From positions 1 to 15,627 of the forward strand of contig JAKISR010000045.1 of NCBI GenBank assembly GCA_021648465.1: DNA of 15,627 nucleotides. The letters run 5' to 3'. Below the pieces are notes generated by a model. It did not search any database. It was not told the origin of the DNA and saw only the letters and a program-made list of their open reading frames with translations. A program made the position numbers and the translations under genes. Below, piece by piece: positions 1-6,929 of the stretch. The first letter of the stretch is position 1. Every line of letters begins with the position of its first letter. The DNA comes from Sulfurimonas sp. Lineage in GTDB: Bacteria; Campylobacterota; Campylobacteria; Campylobacterales; Sulfurimonadaceae.

Positions 1-268
1 CAATTAAAATAACATCAGCTTTTTTATGAAGCATATGGTTGTCATCAAGCATTTTAACAAAGTGAGTTTGAATCCCTTTTGAATCTAAAAGTTTGAAAAG
101 TTCAGTACTTATTTTATTGTTAAGTGCACCTTTTCCAGCTTCACTAGATTTTTTTTCACCATTAAATGCGGTTAAATCATCTTTAAACTCTGATATAACT
201 AAGTTTTCATCATCTGTTAGAAAAAGTCTTTTCGCTTTTCCTTCATAAAGTAGTTCTCTTTTTTCCAT
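1..268 (-). CDS. purC: Phosphoribosylaminoimidazole-succinocarboxamide synthase (SAICAR synthetase), N-terminal part
   Basis: The enzyme joins aspartate to carboxyaminoimidazole ribotide using ATP in purine synthesis, in the cytoplasm. Only the first 89 residues lie in the window; the gene runs off the left edge. The visible part carries the family hallmarks: the opening ELLYEGKAKR nucleotide-binding strand, SEFKDDLTAFNGEKK (residues about 26-40), then GKGALNNKIS and THFVKML. The start at 268 is set by a good ribosome site (AAAGGA, about 7 bases upstream). It lies 4 bases after the ctpA stop codon, so the two are probably co-transcribed. A ctpA-purC pair is, from memory, also found in Campylobacter jejuni, followed there by purS and purQ. 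Identification is firm; length and downstream genes cannot be seen. Confidence 0.95.
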   Translation of the reverse strand, partial: MEKRELLYEGKAKRLFLTDDENLVISEFKDDLTAFNGEKKSSEAGKGALNNKISTELFKLLDSKGIQTHFVKMLDDNHMLHKKADVILI

Positions 269-272
269 TTTT

Positions 273-1595
273 TTATCCTTTTACAATAATTAGTGCTTTC
301 ATAATATCAACAGCTTCTTTTAGCTGAATATCTTTATTCATCATCTCTTGAGTTATAATACGTTTTGAATCTTTTTTTAATATTTCTTCTTTCTTTTCTC
401 CATCAACTTTTTTTAACTCTTCTTTTAAGTGTTTTTTCAAATCAGCTTCTTTAAGAGCATATTCATTTTTATTTGTTTTAACTTCACCTGGAAGAACATC
501 AATATCTGGTTTAACACCTATTGCTTGAATAGTTCTTCCACTTGGAAGGTAATATCTTGCAATAGTAAGTTTGATAGCTTCTTTATCAGTTATTGGAAGT
601 ATAACTTGAACACTTCCTTTTCCAAATGTATTTTGACCGATAATAACACCGCGTCTATGATCTTGAAGTGCACCACTTACAATCTCAGAAGCACTTGCAC
701 TACCGCCATTTACTAAAACAACCAATGGCACATCAGTAATAGTATTAGAACTTTTGGCAGTGTAAACTTCATCATCAGATTTTTTTCTACCTTTTTGAGA
801 AACTATATCACCTTCATCAACAAACAAATCAACAAGCCCTACAGCTTGATCTAATAATCCACCAGGATTATTTCTTAAATCAAGAACTATGCCCTTTGTA
901 CTCGCTTCTCTTTTTTTAATTGCAGCAGCTACATCATCAACTACTTTTTTATCAAAGCTTGTAACTCTAACATATTGAATATCATCACCAATAGTTTTAG
1001 CATATACTGATTCAATTGTTATAATGCCTCTAACAATAGTTATTTTAAGTGGGTTAGCTTCACCTTTTCTAACTATAGTTATATCAATAGGTTCACCAAT
1101 TTTACCACGCATAATTGATACTGCATCATCTATTGTCATGCTTAAGGTAGATTCATCATTAATTTTTAAAATTATATCACCAGATTTTAACCCTGCTTTG
1201 TCTGCAGGAGTTCCTTCAATTGGAGCAATAATTGTTAAGGCACCATCTCTCATCCCTACTGTAATTCCTAATCCACCAAATTCACCATCTGTTTGAACTT
1301 TTAAATTTTTAAAATCTTTTGTTTTAAGGTAGTTAGAGTGTGCATCAAGATTGTTCATCATACCACCAAGAGCTTTATTTATTAACTCTTCTATAGTTAT
1401 ATCATCTACGTTATATTGTTCAACAATACCAATAACTTTTGTAAATTTTGCTAAAGCTTCAAGTCTGGTCGTCTCTTTTTTTATATCATTCTCTCTAGAA
1501 TCTTTTGAAGATGCTAAAAGGTTGGCGGAGAAAAAGAGAATTAATGCGACCGAAACAGAAGCAAAACCAAGAGTAATAAACTTTTTATTTTTCAT
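273..1595 (-). CDS. ctpA: Carboxyl-terminal processing protease, S41 family (CtpA/Prc)
   Basis: A periplasmic serine protease that trims or degrades proteins from their C-termini, 440 residues. Residues 1-28 form a signal or anchor segment (MKNKK, then a hydrophobic stretch ending in ANLLASS). A PDZ domain follows at about 100-185, with substrate-binding GGLGITV and KAGLKSGDIILKI. The catalytic domain is at about 200-370. The catalytic Ser is S301 in GGSASASEI, the general base K326 in TFGKGSVQ and the supporting acid D312; the 25- and 11-residue spacings match E. coli Prc. A lysine/glutamate-rich tail follows. The frame stays open to an ATG at 1652, but the ATG at 1595 is preferred: it has an AGGAAAG ribosome site and starts directly with a normal signal peptide. 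It is the first gene before purC and divergent from the hemerythrin gene. Confidence 0.95.
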   Translation of the reverse strand: MKNKKFITLGFASVSVALILFFSANLLASSKDSRENDIKKETTRLEALAKFTKVIGIVEQYNVDDITIEELINKALGGMMNNLDAHSNYLKTKDFKNLKVQTDGEFGGLGITVGMRDGALTIIAPIEGTPADKAGLKSGDIILKINDESTLSMTIDDAVSIMRGKIGEPIDITIVRKGEANPLKITIVRGIITIESVYAKTIGDDIQYVRVTSFDKKVVDDVAAAIKKREASTKGIVLDLRNNPGGLLDQAVGLVDLFVDEGDIVSQKGRKKSDDEVYTAKSSNTITDVPLVVLVNGGSASASEIVSGALQDHRRGVIIGQNTFGKGSVQVILPITDKEAIKLTIARYYLPSGRTIQAIGVKPDIDVLPGEVKTNKNEYALKEADLKKHLKEELKKVDGEKKEEILKKDSKRIITQEMMNKDIQLKEAVDIMKALIIVKG

Positions 1596-1623
1596 AGTCT
1601 TTCCTATTATAATTAAAAAAGAT

Positions 1624-1629
1624 ATTATA
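1624..1629 (-). promoter_or_regulatory. Probable -10 element for ctpA-purC
   Basis: On the minus strand this reads TATAAT inside TTTTTACTATAAT, about 28 bases upstream of the chosen ctpA ATG. A second TATAAT-like string lies at about 1606-1611 but is too close to the ribosome site. No clear -35 is visible, which is usual for sigma-70 promoters of Campylobacterota. The assignment rests on motif and position only. Confidence 0.5.
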
Positions 1630-1724
1630 GTAAAAAGCTGTTTAAATAACAATGTGAAAAATACTTTAGTATTACTTGGAACATAAATAAAGTAGTTTAT
1701 AAAATAAATATTTATTTAAAAAAA

Positions 1725-1745
1725 CTTGATTTGTAATAATTCAAG
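1725..1745 (+). promoter_or_regulatory. Dyad CTTGA-N11-TCAAG upstream of the hemerythrin gene
   Basis: Five-base arms CTTGA and TCAAG are separated by 11 bases, just upstream of and overlapping the expected -35 position of the hemerythrin-like gene promoter. The half-sites resemble the TTGAT/ATCAA half-sites of Crp/Fnr regulators, but the spacing is too wide for a standard FNR box (4 bases). It may be an operator for another dimeric regulator or chance in AT-rich DNA. Confidence 0.25.
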
Positions 1746-1761
1746 GTTTATTACTTTTGTA

Positions 1762-1767
1762 TATAAT
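1762..1767 (+). promoter_or_regulatory. Probable -10 element for the hemerythrin-led operon
   Basis: TATAAT preceded by TTTTGTA, a context typical of Campylobacterota sigma-70 promoters. It gives a leader of about 25 bases to the ATG at 1799, which has an AAAGGT ribosome site. It probably drives the plus-strand run up to hisD. Confidence 0.5.
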
Positions 1768-1798
1768 TGTGATATTTATTAAATAAAGGTGTAAATCT

Positions 1799-2245
1799 AT
1801 GAGTACTATTAAAGAATACTTGAGTGCGGATCACGAGCGTTGTGATGGACTTTTTGCAAGTATGGAAGATGCAGTAGCAAAAGATATGGGAAGTGCAAAA
1901 GAAGCATTTGAAAAATTTGCATATGAAACTGAAAGACATTTTCAAATGGAAGAGCGTGTAATGTTTTTAGAGTTTGAACAAAAAACAGGAATGACGCAAG
2001 GTCCAACTGCTATGATGAAACATGAACATGCTCAAATGAGAAATTTATTAAAAGAGATGGCTGTTGCTATTGAATCAAAAGATAAAAATAAATTTTTTGG
2101 TAATTCTGAAACATTTATGATTTTAATGCAACAGCATAATATGAAAGAGGAGCAGATGCTTTATACTATGGCTCAACAACATTTAAGTGCAGAATCAGGT
2201 CGTATAGTTGATATGATGCAATCAATGGTAGTTGATCAAACTTAA
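1799..2245 (+). CDS. Hemerythrin-like (HHE) domain protein
   Basis: A 148-residue soluble protein that is one four-helix hemerythrin-like domain expected to hold a di-iron (or similar) centre binding O2 or NO. Candidate ligands appear in the family's order: H12 (SADHERCD), H47 and E51 (RHFQMEERVMF), H75/H77 (MKHEHAQM), H113 and E117/E118 (QQHNMKEEQMLY). There is no signal peptide or membrane segment, so it should be cytoplasmic. It is the first gene of a plus-strand run, 9 bases before a 12-segment membrane protein, which suggests they act together, possibly in sensing or handling of oxygen or nitrogen oxides; that role is inference. Domain identity is secure. The HHE family also includes RIC/YtfE iron-cluster repair proteins, but the N-terminal ScdA domain of those is absent. 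Confidence 0.9.
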   Translation: MSTIKEYLSADHERCDGLFASMEDAVAKDMGSAKEAFEKFAYETERHFQMEERVMFLEFEQKTGMTQGPTAMMKHEHAQMRNLLKEMAVAIESKDKNKFFGNSETFMILMQQHNMKEEQMLYTMAQQHLSAESGRIVDMMQSMVVDQT

Positions 2246-2254
2246 GAAGCATAT

Positions 2255-3559
2255 ATGGAATTAAATGGCTTATCAGCAGATCAAGCACCACCAATATCAG
2301 CACCAACCATATTTTTTTTAACTGCACCTATTTTTGGAATTATTGCAGGTATATTAATATTATTTAGTGATGCCTCTATTTTATCAAATAGATATTCAAT
2401 AGATGCAATAGTTATTACTCATGTACTAACTATAGGTTTTTTATGTTTTGTAATGCTTGGTGCATTAACTCAAATGCTACCTGTTTTAGCTGGAGTAAAA
2501 ATACCAAAAGTAGATTTAGTTACAAAACTATCATATATTTTTTTATTATTTGGTACTATCTTTATGATAATTGGTATGATGGGAGATTACTCTAAAATAA
2601 CATTAATTTCATCTATACTTTTGTGTATTGGTTTTTTAATACTTTTAATTGCAATAGCTATTGGTTTTAGGAAAGTTGGAAATATTACAGCTAGCGTAAG
2701 GGCTCTTATAACAAGCTTGACTTTTTCACTTATAATAGTCTTACTTGGAGCTTATCTTTTAGTATCATATGGTGTTGGAAATTTTTCATCACTTCATCTT
2801 TTTTTTGTTAATACTCATAGTGTGTGGGCTATTTTTGGTTTTGCGGGTGTTTTAATAATAGGGGTATCATTTCATGTATTGCCAATGTTTTATGTAGCAC
2901 CTAGATTTAAAAGATTTTGTAAACAAAAAGTTGTTTGGTTAATAGTAATAGGGTTGATTTTATGGGGTTTTTTAAATATATTTTTTGATGCCTATAGTGT
3001 TATAGCAAAGATATGGATAGCAACATTTTTTTGGGCATTTGCTACTACAATTTATATAAAACTAAATAAACGTCGTCGTCCTGTTAGTGATGTAACGGTA
3101 TGGTATTGGAGAAGTGCTGCAATATTTATGACTCTTGGTGCATTTGCTTGGGTAATTGATGATTTTTTTGATCATAAATATATTGTTATAGTTTCTATCT
3201 TGATTGGTGGTGGATTTATATTTACAATAATGATTGGAATGCTATATAAAATAATTCCTTTTCTTGTTTGGTTTCATTTGAATGCAAAAGGTTATATGTC
3301 TATACCAACAATGAATGATATGATAAATAACAAGTTATCAAAAATTCAATTTATACTATTTATAATCTCATTGATTGGTTTTATAGTTTCATTTTTTATA
3401 CCATCTCTTTTAACATTTTTTGCAATTACTTTTATTGTAAGTATGATAATTTTAGAGTACAATATTATTGCTCCAATACTGATATATAGAAAGATTATCA
3501 AAACTAAACCAGATTTTGATATAAGTGTATTTAGTATATCAGTTGATGGAATTGAGTGA
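2255..3559 (+). CDS. Multipass membrane protein, about 12 segments, NnrS/heme-copper-oxidase-subunit-I-like
   Basis: A 434-residue integral membrane protein. Hydrophobic segments lie at about 18-38, 53-80, 91-109, 117-138, 152-172, 185-213, 226-245, 249-268, 284-301, 310-334, 363-382 and 386-410. Histidines sit inside or at the ends of helices: H56 (VITHVLTIGF), H181 and H188 (LHLFF, NTHSVW), H207 (SFHVLPMF) and H341 (VWFHLNAKG). The pattern recalls the NnrS family and the heme-binding helices of cytochrome oxidase subunit I, suggesting heme or metal binding, but none of the oxidase copper-site signatures can be recognised and the exact family is uncertain. It starts 9 bases after the hemerythrin-like gene with an AAGAAG ribosome site and is probably translated with it. 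A link to NO or O2 handling is inference from the neighbour. Confidence 0.75.
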   Translation: MELNGLSADQAPPISAPTIFFLTAPIFGIIAGILILFSDASILSNRYSIDAIVITHVLTIGFLCFVMLGALTQMLPVLAGVKIPKVDLVTKLSYIFLLFGTIFMIIGMMGDYSKITLISSILLCIGFLILLIAIAIGFRKVGNITASVRALITSLTFSLIIVLLGAYLLVSYGVGNFSSLHLFFVNTHSVWAIFGFAGVLIIGVSFHVLPMFYVAPRFKRFCKQKVVWLIVIGLILWGFLNIFFDAYSVIAKIWIATFFWAFATTIYIKLNKRRRPVSDVTVWYWRSAAIFMTLGAFAWVIDDFFDHKYIVIVSILIGGGFIFTIMIGMLYKIIPFLVWFHLNAKGYMSIPTMNDMINNKLSKIQFILFIISLIGFIVSFFIPSLLTFFAITFIVSMIILEYNIIAPILIYRKIIKTKPDFDISVFSISVDGIE

Positions 3560-3592
3560 TAAAGATTAAAATCAAATTTAGGAAAATAAAAG

Positions 3593-4117
3593 ATGCCGAG
3601 TCGTAAAAATATTATTTTAATAGGTTTTATGGGTGTTGGAAAAGGCAGTGTTGCTAGAGAAGTTATTAAGCATTCCGAGTATATTGCAATTGATACAGAT
3701 GATATTATTGAAAGTATGGAAAATAAAATTATAAAAAAAATATTTATACACGACGGTGAAGAGTATTTTAGAGATATTGAAAAAAAAGTTTCTATATGGT
3801 TAGAAAAAAATGTTAAAAACACTCTTATTTCAACAGGTGGTGGATTTTATAAACAAAAAAATCTTAAAGACATAGGTGTTGTTGTCCTTTTAAACTCCCC
3901 TTTTGATGATATTATTAAACGCATAAAATTTCATCCTAACGCAGCAAAAAAGCTTAAAAAAAGACCCCTTCTTAATAATTTAACAAAAGCAAAAGATTTA
4001 TATGATGAGCGATTGCCTGAGTATTTAGCTTTAGCTGATATAATTATAGATGTAACACAAAAAAGCGCATTAGAATGTGCTGAAGAACTTTTAAAAAAGG
4101 TAAAACAATATGTATAA
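3593..4117 (+). CDS. aroK: Shikimate kinase
   Basis: It phosphorylates shikimate with ATP on the way to chorismate and aromatic amino acids; 174 residues, normal length. The P-loop is GFMGVGKGS (11-19). The shikimate-binding DTDD is at 34-37 and R60 is in FRDIEKK. STGGG is at 80-84. The lid has KRPLLNNLTKAKDLYDER with R124 and a second arginine at R140. These lines closely resemble H. pylori AroK (RPLLNNLTQAKELF). Odd point: the P-loop residue after the lysine, normally Ser or Thr that helps hold magnesium, is Gly18, with Ser at 19. The AGGAAAA ribosome site is 33 bases after the membrane-protein gene, and the 3' end overlaps the next gene by 8 bases, so it lies within the same likely operon. 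Confidence 0.93.
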   Translation: MPSRKNIILIGFMGVGKGSVAREVIKHSEYIAIDTDDIIESMENKIIKKIFIHDGEEYFRDIEKKVSIWLEKNVKNTLISTGGGFYKQKNLKDIGVVVLLNSPFDDIIKRIKFHPNAAKKLKKRPLLNNLTKAKDLYDERLPEYLALADIIIDVTQKSALECAEELLKKVKQYV

Positions 4118-4532
4118 ATTTTTTATGGTACTGCTATTTATTTTTACATTAAATTTAAATGCTTCCGATATTAATTGGGCAAAAGATTTTAAGAGCGGGA
4201 TAGAAGAAGCAAAGAAAAAAAATAAACCCATATTTTTCTTATCATCAAACCATAACTGTAAGTATTGTATAAAATTAAAAAAAACAACGCTTAAAGATAA
4301 AAAAGTAATTCAAAAATTGAATTATAGTTTTGTTTCTATAGTTACTTATAGTGATGAATCAGATTATATGCCAGAAGAGTTATGGAGACCTGCAACCCCA
4401 GCTTCATGGTTTTTACTTCCAAATGGTGACCCTATGTTTCAGCCAGTTATGGGAGCTGTTGAGACAAGAAATTTTTTGGAGATGTTAGAGAATGTAAAAA
4501 AAGAGTTTGACGAAGTAAAAAATAAAAAATGA
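4110..4532 (+). CDS. Secreted thioredoxin-fold protein with CXXC motif
   Basis: A 140-residue protein with an N-terminal signal peptide (MYKFFMVLLF, hydrophobic to residue 16, probable cut near NAS at 17-19). The thioredoxin-like body has a redox motif C50-K-Y-C53 in SSNHNCKYC and a probable cis-proline at P97 in ATPAS. It resembles the thioredoxin_7/DUF255-like 'SoxW-type' group rather than classical thioredoxin (no WCGPC). It is expected to act on disulfides in the periplasm; its partner is unknown. The start overlaps the last 8 bases of aroK and the stop overlaps hisD by 4 bases (ATGA), so all three are translationally coupled. Why a periplasmic redox protein sits between two amino-acid synthesis genes is unclear and may only reflect operon packing. 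Confidence 0.8.
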   Translation: MYKFFMVLLFIFTLNLNASDINWAKDFKSGIEEAKKKNKPIFFLSSNHNCKYCIKLKKTTLKDKKVIQKLNYSFVSIVTYSDESDYMPEELWRPATPASWFLLPNGDPMFQPVMGAVETRNFLEMLENVKKEFDEVKNKK

Positions 4533-5821
4533 TTTTTATAAACTCTAATAGTAATAATTTCAATTCTGAATTTGATGAACTTCTTCAAAGAGGCAAGATG
4601 GATATTGCATCAGTAAGTACAATTGTTGGTAATATAATTAATGAGATAAAAACGGATAAAAATAAAGCACTTAAAAAACATATAGAAAAGTTTGATAACT
4701 GGAAACCAATAGATGATGCAGATCTTAAAATTTCTACAAAATCTATGTCAAAAGCTTATGATATTCTTGATCCAAAATTAAAAAATGCACTACTTTTAGC
4801 ATATGATAGAATTAAAAATTATCATGAAAAACAAAAGCCAAAATCATGGTTTGATACAGAAGAAAATGGAACAATTTTAGGTCAAAAAGTTACTGCGGTT
4901 GATAGAGCAGGACTTTATATACCTGGTGGAAAAGCAGCTTATCCATCTTCACTTTTAATGAATGTAATTCCCGCTCAAGTGGCTGGAGTTGAAAATATAG
5001 TAATTTGTACACCAACTCCTGATAATGAACCTAATGAACTTCTACTAGCAGCTTGTCATCTTTGTGGTGTAAGTGAGGTATATAAAGTTGGTGGAGCATC
5101 GGCAATTGCTGCTATGGCATATGGAACTCAGAATATTCCAAAAGTGGATGTAATTACTGGTCCTGGAAATATTTTTGTTGCGACTGCAAAAAAAATGGTT
5201 TTTGGTGATGTAAATATTGATATGATTGCTGGTCCAAGTGAGATAGGTATTTTAGCAGATGAGAGTGCAAATCCTTCACACATGGCAATTGATTTGCTTT
5301 CTCAAGCTGAACATGATGAGATGGCAAGTTCTATTTTAATGACACCTTCACAACGTATAGCTGATGAGGTTAAAATAGAGATAGAAAATTGGTTACAAAA
5401 ACTTCCTCGCCAAAAGATAGCTAGAAAATCAATCCAAGAACGTGGAGCTATTATAGTGACTCGTGATATGGATGAAGCTATAAAGCTTATGAATGAAATT
5501 GCTCCTGAGCATTTAGAAATTGCTACAAATAATCCGTTTGAATTATTGCCATTTATAAAACATGCAGGTGCAATTTTCTTGGGTCATTATACCCCTGAAG
5601 CTATAGGTGATTATGTAGCTGGACCAAACCATACACTTCCAACTGGCGGGACTGCTAAATTTTACTCTCCACTAGGAGTTGAAAATTTTATGAAAAAAAC
5701 TTCTATTATCTCTTTTTCAAAAAAAGGTATAAATGAGATAGGTGAAGCGTGCGCGCTCATAGCAAGTACAGAGGGCTTAACTGCTCACGAACAGTCTGTT
5801 AGAGCTAGATTAGATAAGTAA
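4529..5821 (+). CDS. hisD: Histidinol dehydrogenase
   Basis: It catalyses the last two steps of histidine synthesis, oxidising L-histidinol to histidine with two NAD+; a zinc enzyme of 430 residues, normal length. Visible family features are DRAGLYIPGGKAAYPSSL (125-142), GPGN (211-214), the zinc ligands Q259 and H262 in SQAEHDE, the catalytic pair E327-H328 in APEHLEI, zinc ligand D361 in IGDYVAGPNHTLPTGG, and zinc ligand H420 in LTAHEQS. These match the E. coli HisD ligands Q259, H262, D360 and H419. It begins inside the stop of the preceding gene (ATGA at 4529-4532) and is the last gene of the plus-strand run. No other his genes are in the window. Confidence 0.97.
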   Translation: MIFINSNSNNFNSEFDELLQRGKMDIASVSTIVGNIINEIKTDKNKALKKHIEKFDNWKPIDDADLKISTKSMSKAYDILDPKLKNALLLAYDRIKNYHEKQKPKSWFDTEENGTILGQKVTAVDRAGLYIPGGKAAYPSSLLMNVIPAQVAGVENIVICTPTPDNEPNELLLAACHLCGVSEVYKVGGASAIAAMAYGTQNIPKVDVITGPGNIFVATAKKMVFGDVNIDMIAGPSEIGILADESANPSHMAIDLLSQAEHDEMASSILMTPSQRIADEVKIEIENWLQKLPRQKIARKSIQERGAIIVTRDMDEAIKLMNEIAPEHLEIATNNPFELLPFIKHAGAIFLGHYTPEAIGDYVAGPNHTLPTGGTAKFYSPLGVENFMKKTSIISFSKKGINEIGEACALIASTEGLTAHEQSVRARLDK

Positions 5822-5863
5822 TAGATATTGCATAGGGATTTTTTTATTATCAATAAGTGATTA

Positions 5864-6361
5864 TTAATAATTAGCCCACCACATTCTTAAATATAACCCC
5901 CAGGTACTGGTATACCCAACATCACTAAAAACAATATTTTTATCTTTATCATAAATAATTATAGTAGGAAAAATAGAAATATTAAATTTATTTGTTAAGT
6001 AGCCATTATTATCATTTATAACTCTAAAATTTAAGTTATTTTCTTTTAAATAGTTGTTTATCTCATCATCACTGCCAGATTTAAGAGCAATAGTTAAAAC
6101 TTCATATTTTTGAGATACTCTTTGAATATTTCCAGCTTCAATTTTACAAACAGGACACCATGAACCCCAAAAGTAAAGTATAATAGCTTTATTCTTGGGT
6201 AAGTCATATTTTATATTATCTAACAAAGTAACAGATTCTAGTGATAATTGTATTTTATTTAACTCAGCACTTCTGTATAAACTTAAAATATTTGCAAAAA
6301 CAGTCATTAATACAATAAATGTAAGTATCTCTTTAATGTATTTTTTTATTTTATCTTTCAT
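5864..6361 (-). CDS. Membrane-anchored protein disulfide oxidoreductase, ScsD/TlpA-like thioredoxin
   Basis: A 165-residue protein with one N-terminal membrane anchor (about 12-28, after a lysine-rich start) and a periplasmic thioredoxin domain. The active site is W68-C69-P70-V71-C72 in FWGSWCPVC, with cis-proline P132 in IFPT. The ending GYTSTWGLYLRMWWA is characteristic of the ScsD (suppressor of copper sensitivity) branch rather than cytochrome-c-maturation CcmG. The frame is open up to an ATG at 6391, but the ATG at 6361 is preferred because it has a clear GGAG ribosome site 5 bases upstream and leaves a conventional anchor at the start. It is convergent with hisD and divergent from the nosL-like gene, with a shared palindrome between. 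Role inferred: reduction or isomerisation of periplasmic disulfides, perhaps under copper stress. Confidence 0.85.
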   Translation of the reverse strand: MKDKIKKYIKEILTFIVLMTVFANILSLYRSAELNKIQLSLESVTLLDNIKYDLPKNKAIILYFWGSWCPVCKIEAGNIQRVSQKYEVLTIALKSGSDDEINNYLKENNLNFRVINDNNGYLTNKFNISIFPTIIIYDKDKNIVFSDVGYTSTWGLYLRMWWANY

Positions 6362-6395
6362 AAAGCTCCAAGTTTTTGTATATTTTAACACTTTT

Positions 6396-6413
6396 GTAGC
6401 AATTTATTGCTAC
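6396..6413. promoter_or_regulatory. Perfect palindrome GTAGCAA-N4-TTGCTAC between divergent genes
   Basis: GTAGCAATTTATTGCTAC has perfect 7-base arms around a 4-base centre. It lies between the divergent starts of the ScsD-like gene (6361) and the nosL-like gene (6443). Candidate -10 elements flank it on both sides: TAAAAT on minus at about 6382-6387, and TACTATAG on plus at about 6411-6418. The palindrome would therefore cover both -35 regions, the classic place for a shared operator. The binding protein is not identified. Confidence 0.55.
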
Positions 6414-6442
6414 TATAGCACAAAAAATTAAAGGGGATTAGA

Positions 6443-6916
6443 ATGTTTAAACTTGTAACGTTATTGATTTTAGTATTAGTACTCAATTTATATGCTAGTG
6501 AAAATAAAAAATTTCAAACCGTTAGTAAAGAAAAAGCAACTTTATTACAAAAAGGTACTCAAAAAGAAGCTTGCTATAGGTGTGGAATGAATCTAATAAA
6601 ATTTTATAAAACAAGTCATGCTTCATCTATAGAAGGAAAAGATTTTCAATACTGCTCTATTCACTGTTTAGCAGATCACTTATCTAAAGGGTTAAGTTTA
6701 GAAGATCCTAGAGTTGTTGATATTGTTTCTTTAGAATTTATTGATATACGCGCTGCTTATTATGTTGTTGGCAGCAAAATAAGAGGTACAATGTCTAGTG
6801 TTAGTAAATATGCTTTTTTAAAAGAGAGTGATGCAAAAGATTTTCAAGCCAAAAATAGTGGAGAAATTATGAATTTTTTTGATGCTTTAGGAGTAGCTAA
6901 AAAAGATTTTAAATAA
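6443..6916 (+). CDS. nosL: NosL-family copper-binding protein
   Basis: A 157-residue exported protein. Residues 1-18 form a signal peptide (MFKLVTLLILVLVLNLYAS). The NosL signature is C44-Y-R-C47-G48-M49, followed by a second cysteine pair C71-S-I-H-C75 in the QYCSIHC segment. NosL proteins bind Cu(I) and deliver it to nitrous oxide reductase NosZ; however no nosZ or other nos gene is in the window, and many Campylobacterota carry stand-alone NosL homologues, so a more general copper or metal role is possible. The ribosome site AAGGGG is strong. It is divergent from the ScsD-like thioredoxin and shares an intergenic palindrome with it. It converges with the phosphate transporter, leaving only 13 bases between stops. 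Confidence 0.8.
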   Translation: MFKLVTLLILVLVLNLYASENKKFQTVSKEKATLLQKGTQKEACYRCGMNLIKFYKTSHASSIEGKDFQYCSIHCLADHLSKGLSLEDPRVVDIVSLEFIDIRAAYYVVGSKIRGTMSSVSKYAFLKESDAKDFQAKNSGEIMNFFDALGVAKKDFK

Positions 6917-6929
6917 AAATAATTTCATC

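Noticed and set aside
1024..1296. Plus-strand open frame inside ctpA
   Set aside because: Antisense to the conserved PDZ region of ctpA, low-complexity translation without a recognisable domain and no convincing ribosome site.
1595..1652. Longer start for ctpA at 1652
   Set aside because: It would add 19 hydrophobic residues ahead of a complete signal peptide, covers the probable promoter, and lacks a ribosome site; ATG 1595 has one.
1726..1744. Standard FNR box at the hemerythrin promoter
   Set aside because: TTGAT and TTCAA half-sites are 9 bases apart instead of 4, and the second half is imperfect.
3346..3822. Minus-strand open frame spanning the membrane-protein/aroK junction
   Set aside because: It crosses two well-supported plus-strand genes; its hydrophobic translation reflects A/T-rich codons read backwards.
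5822..5863. Bidirectional terminator between hisD and the ScsD-like gene
   Set aside because: Only an imperfect A/T-only repeat (TTATTATCA with TGATTATTAA) is visible; not enough pairing to support a call.
6361..6391. Longer start for the ScsD-like gene at 6391
   Set aside because: No ribosome site and it would contain the probable promoter; ATG 6361 follows a clear GGAG.
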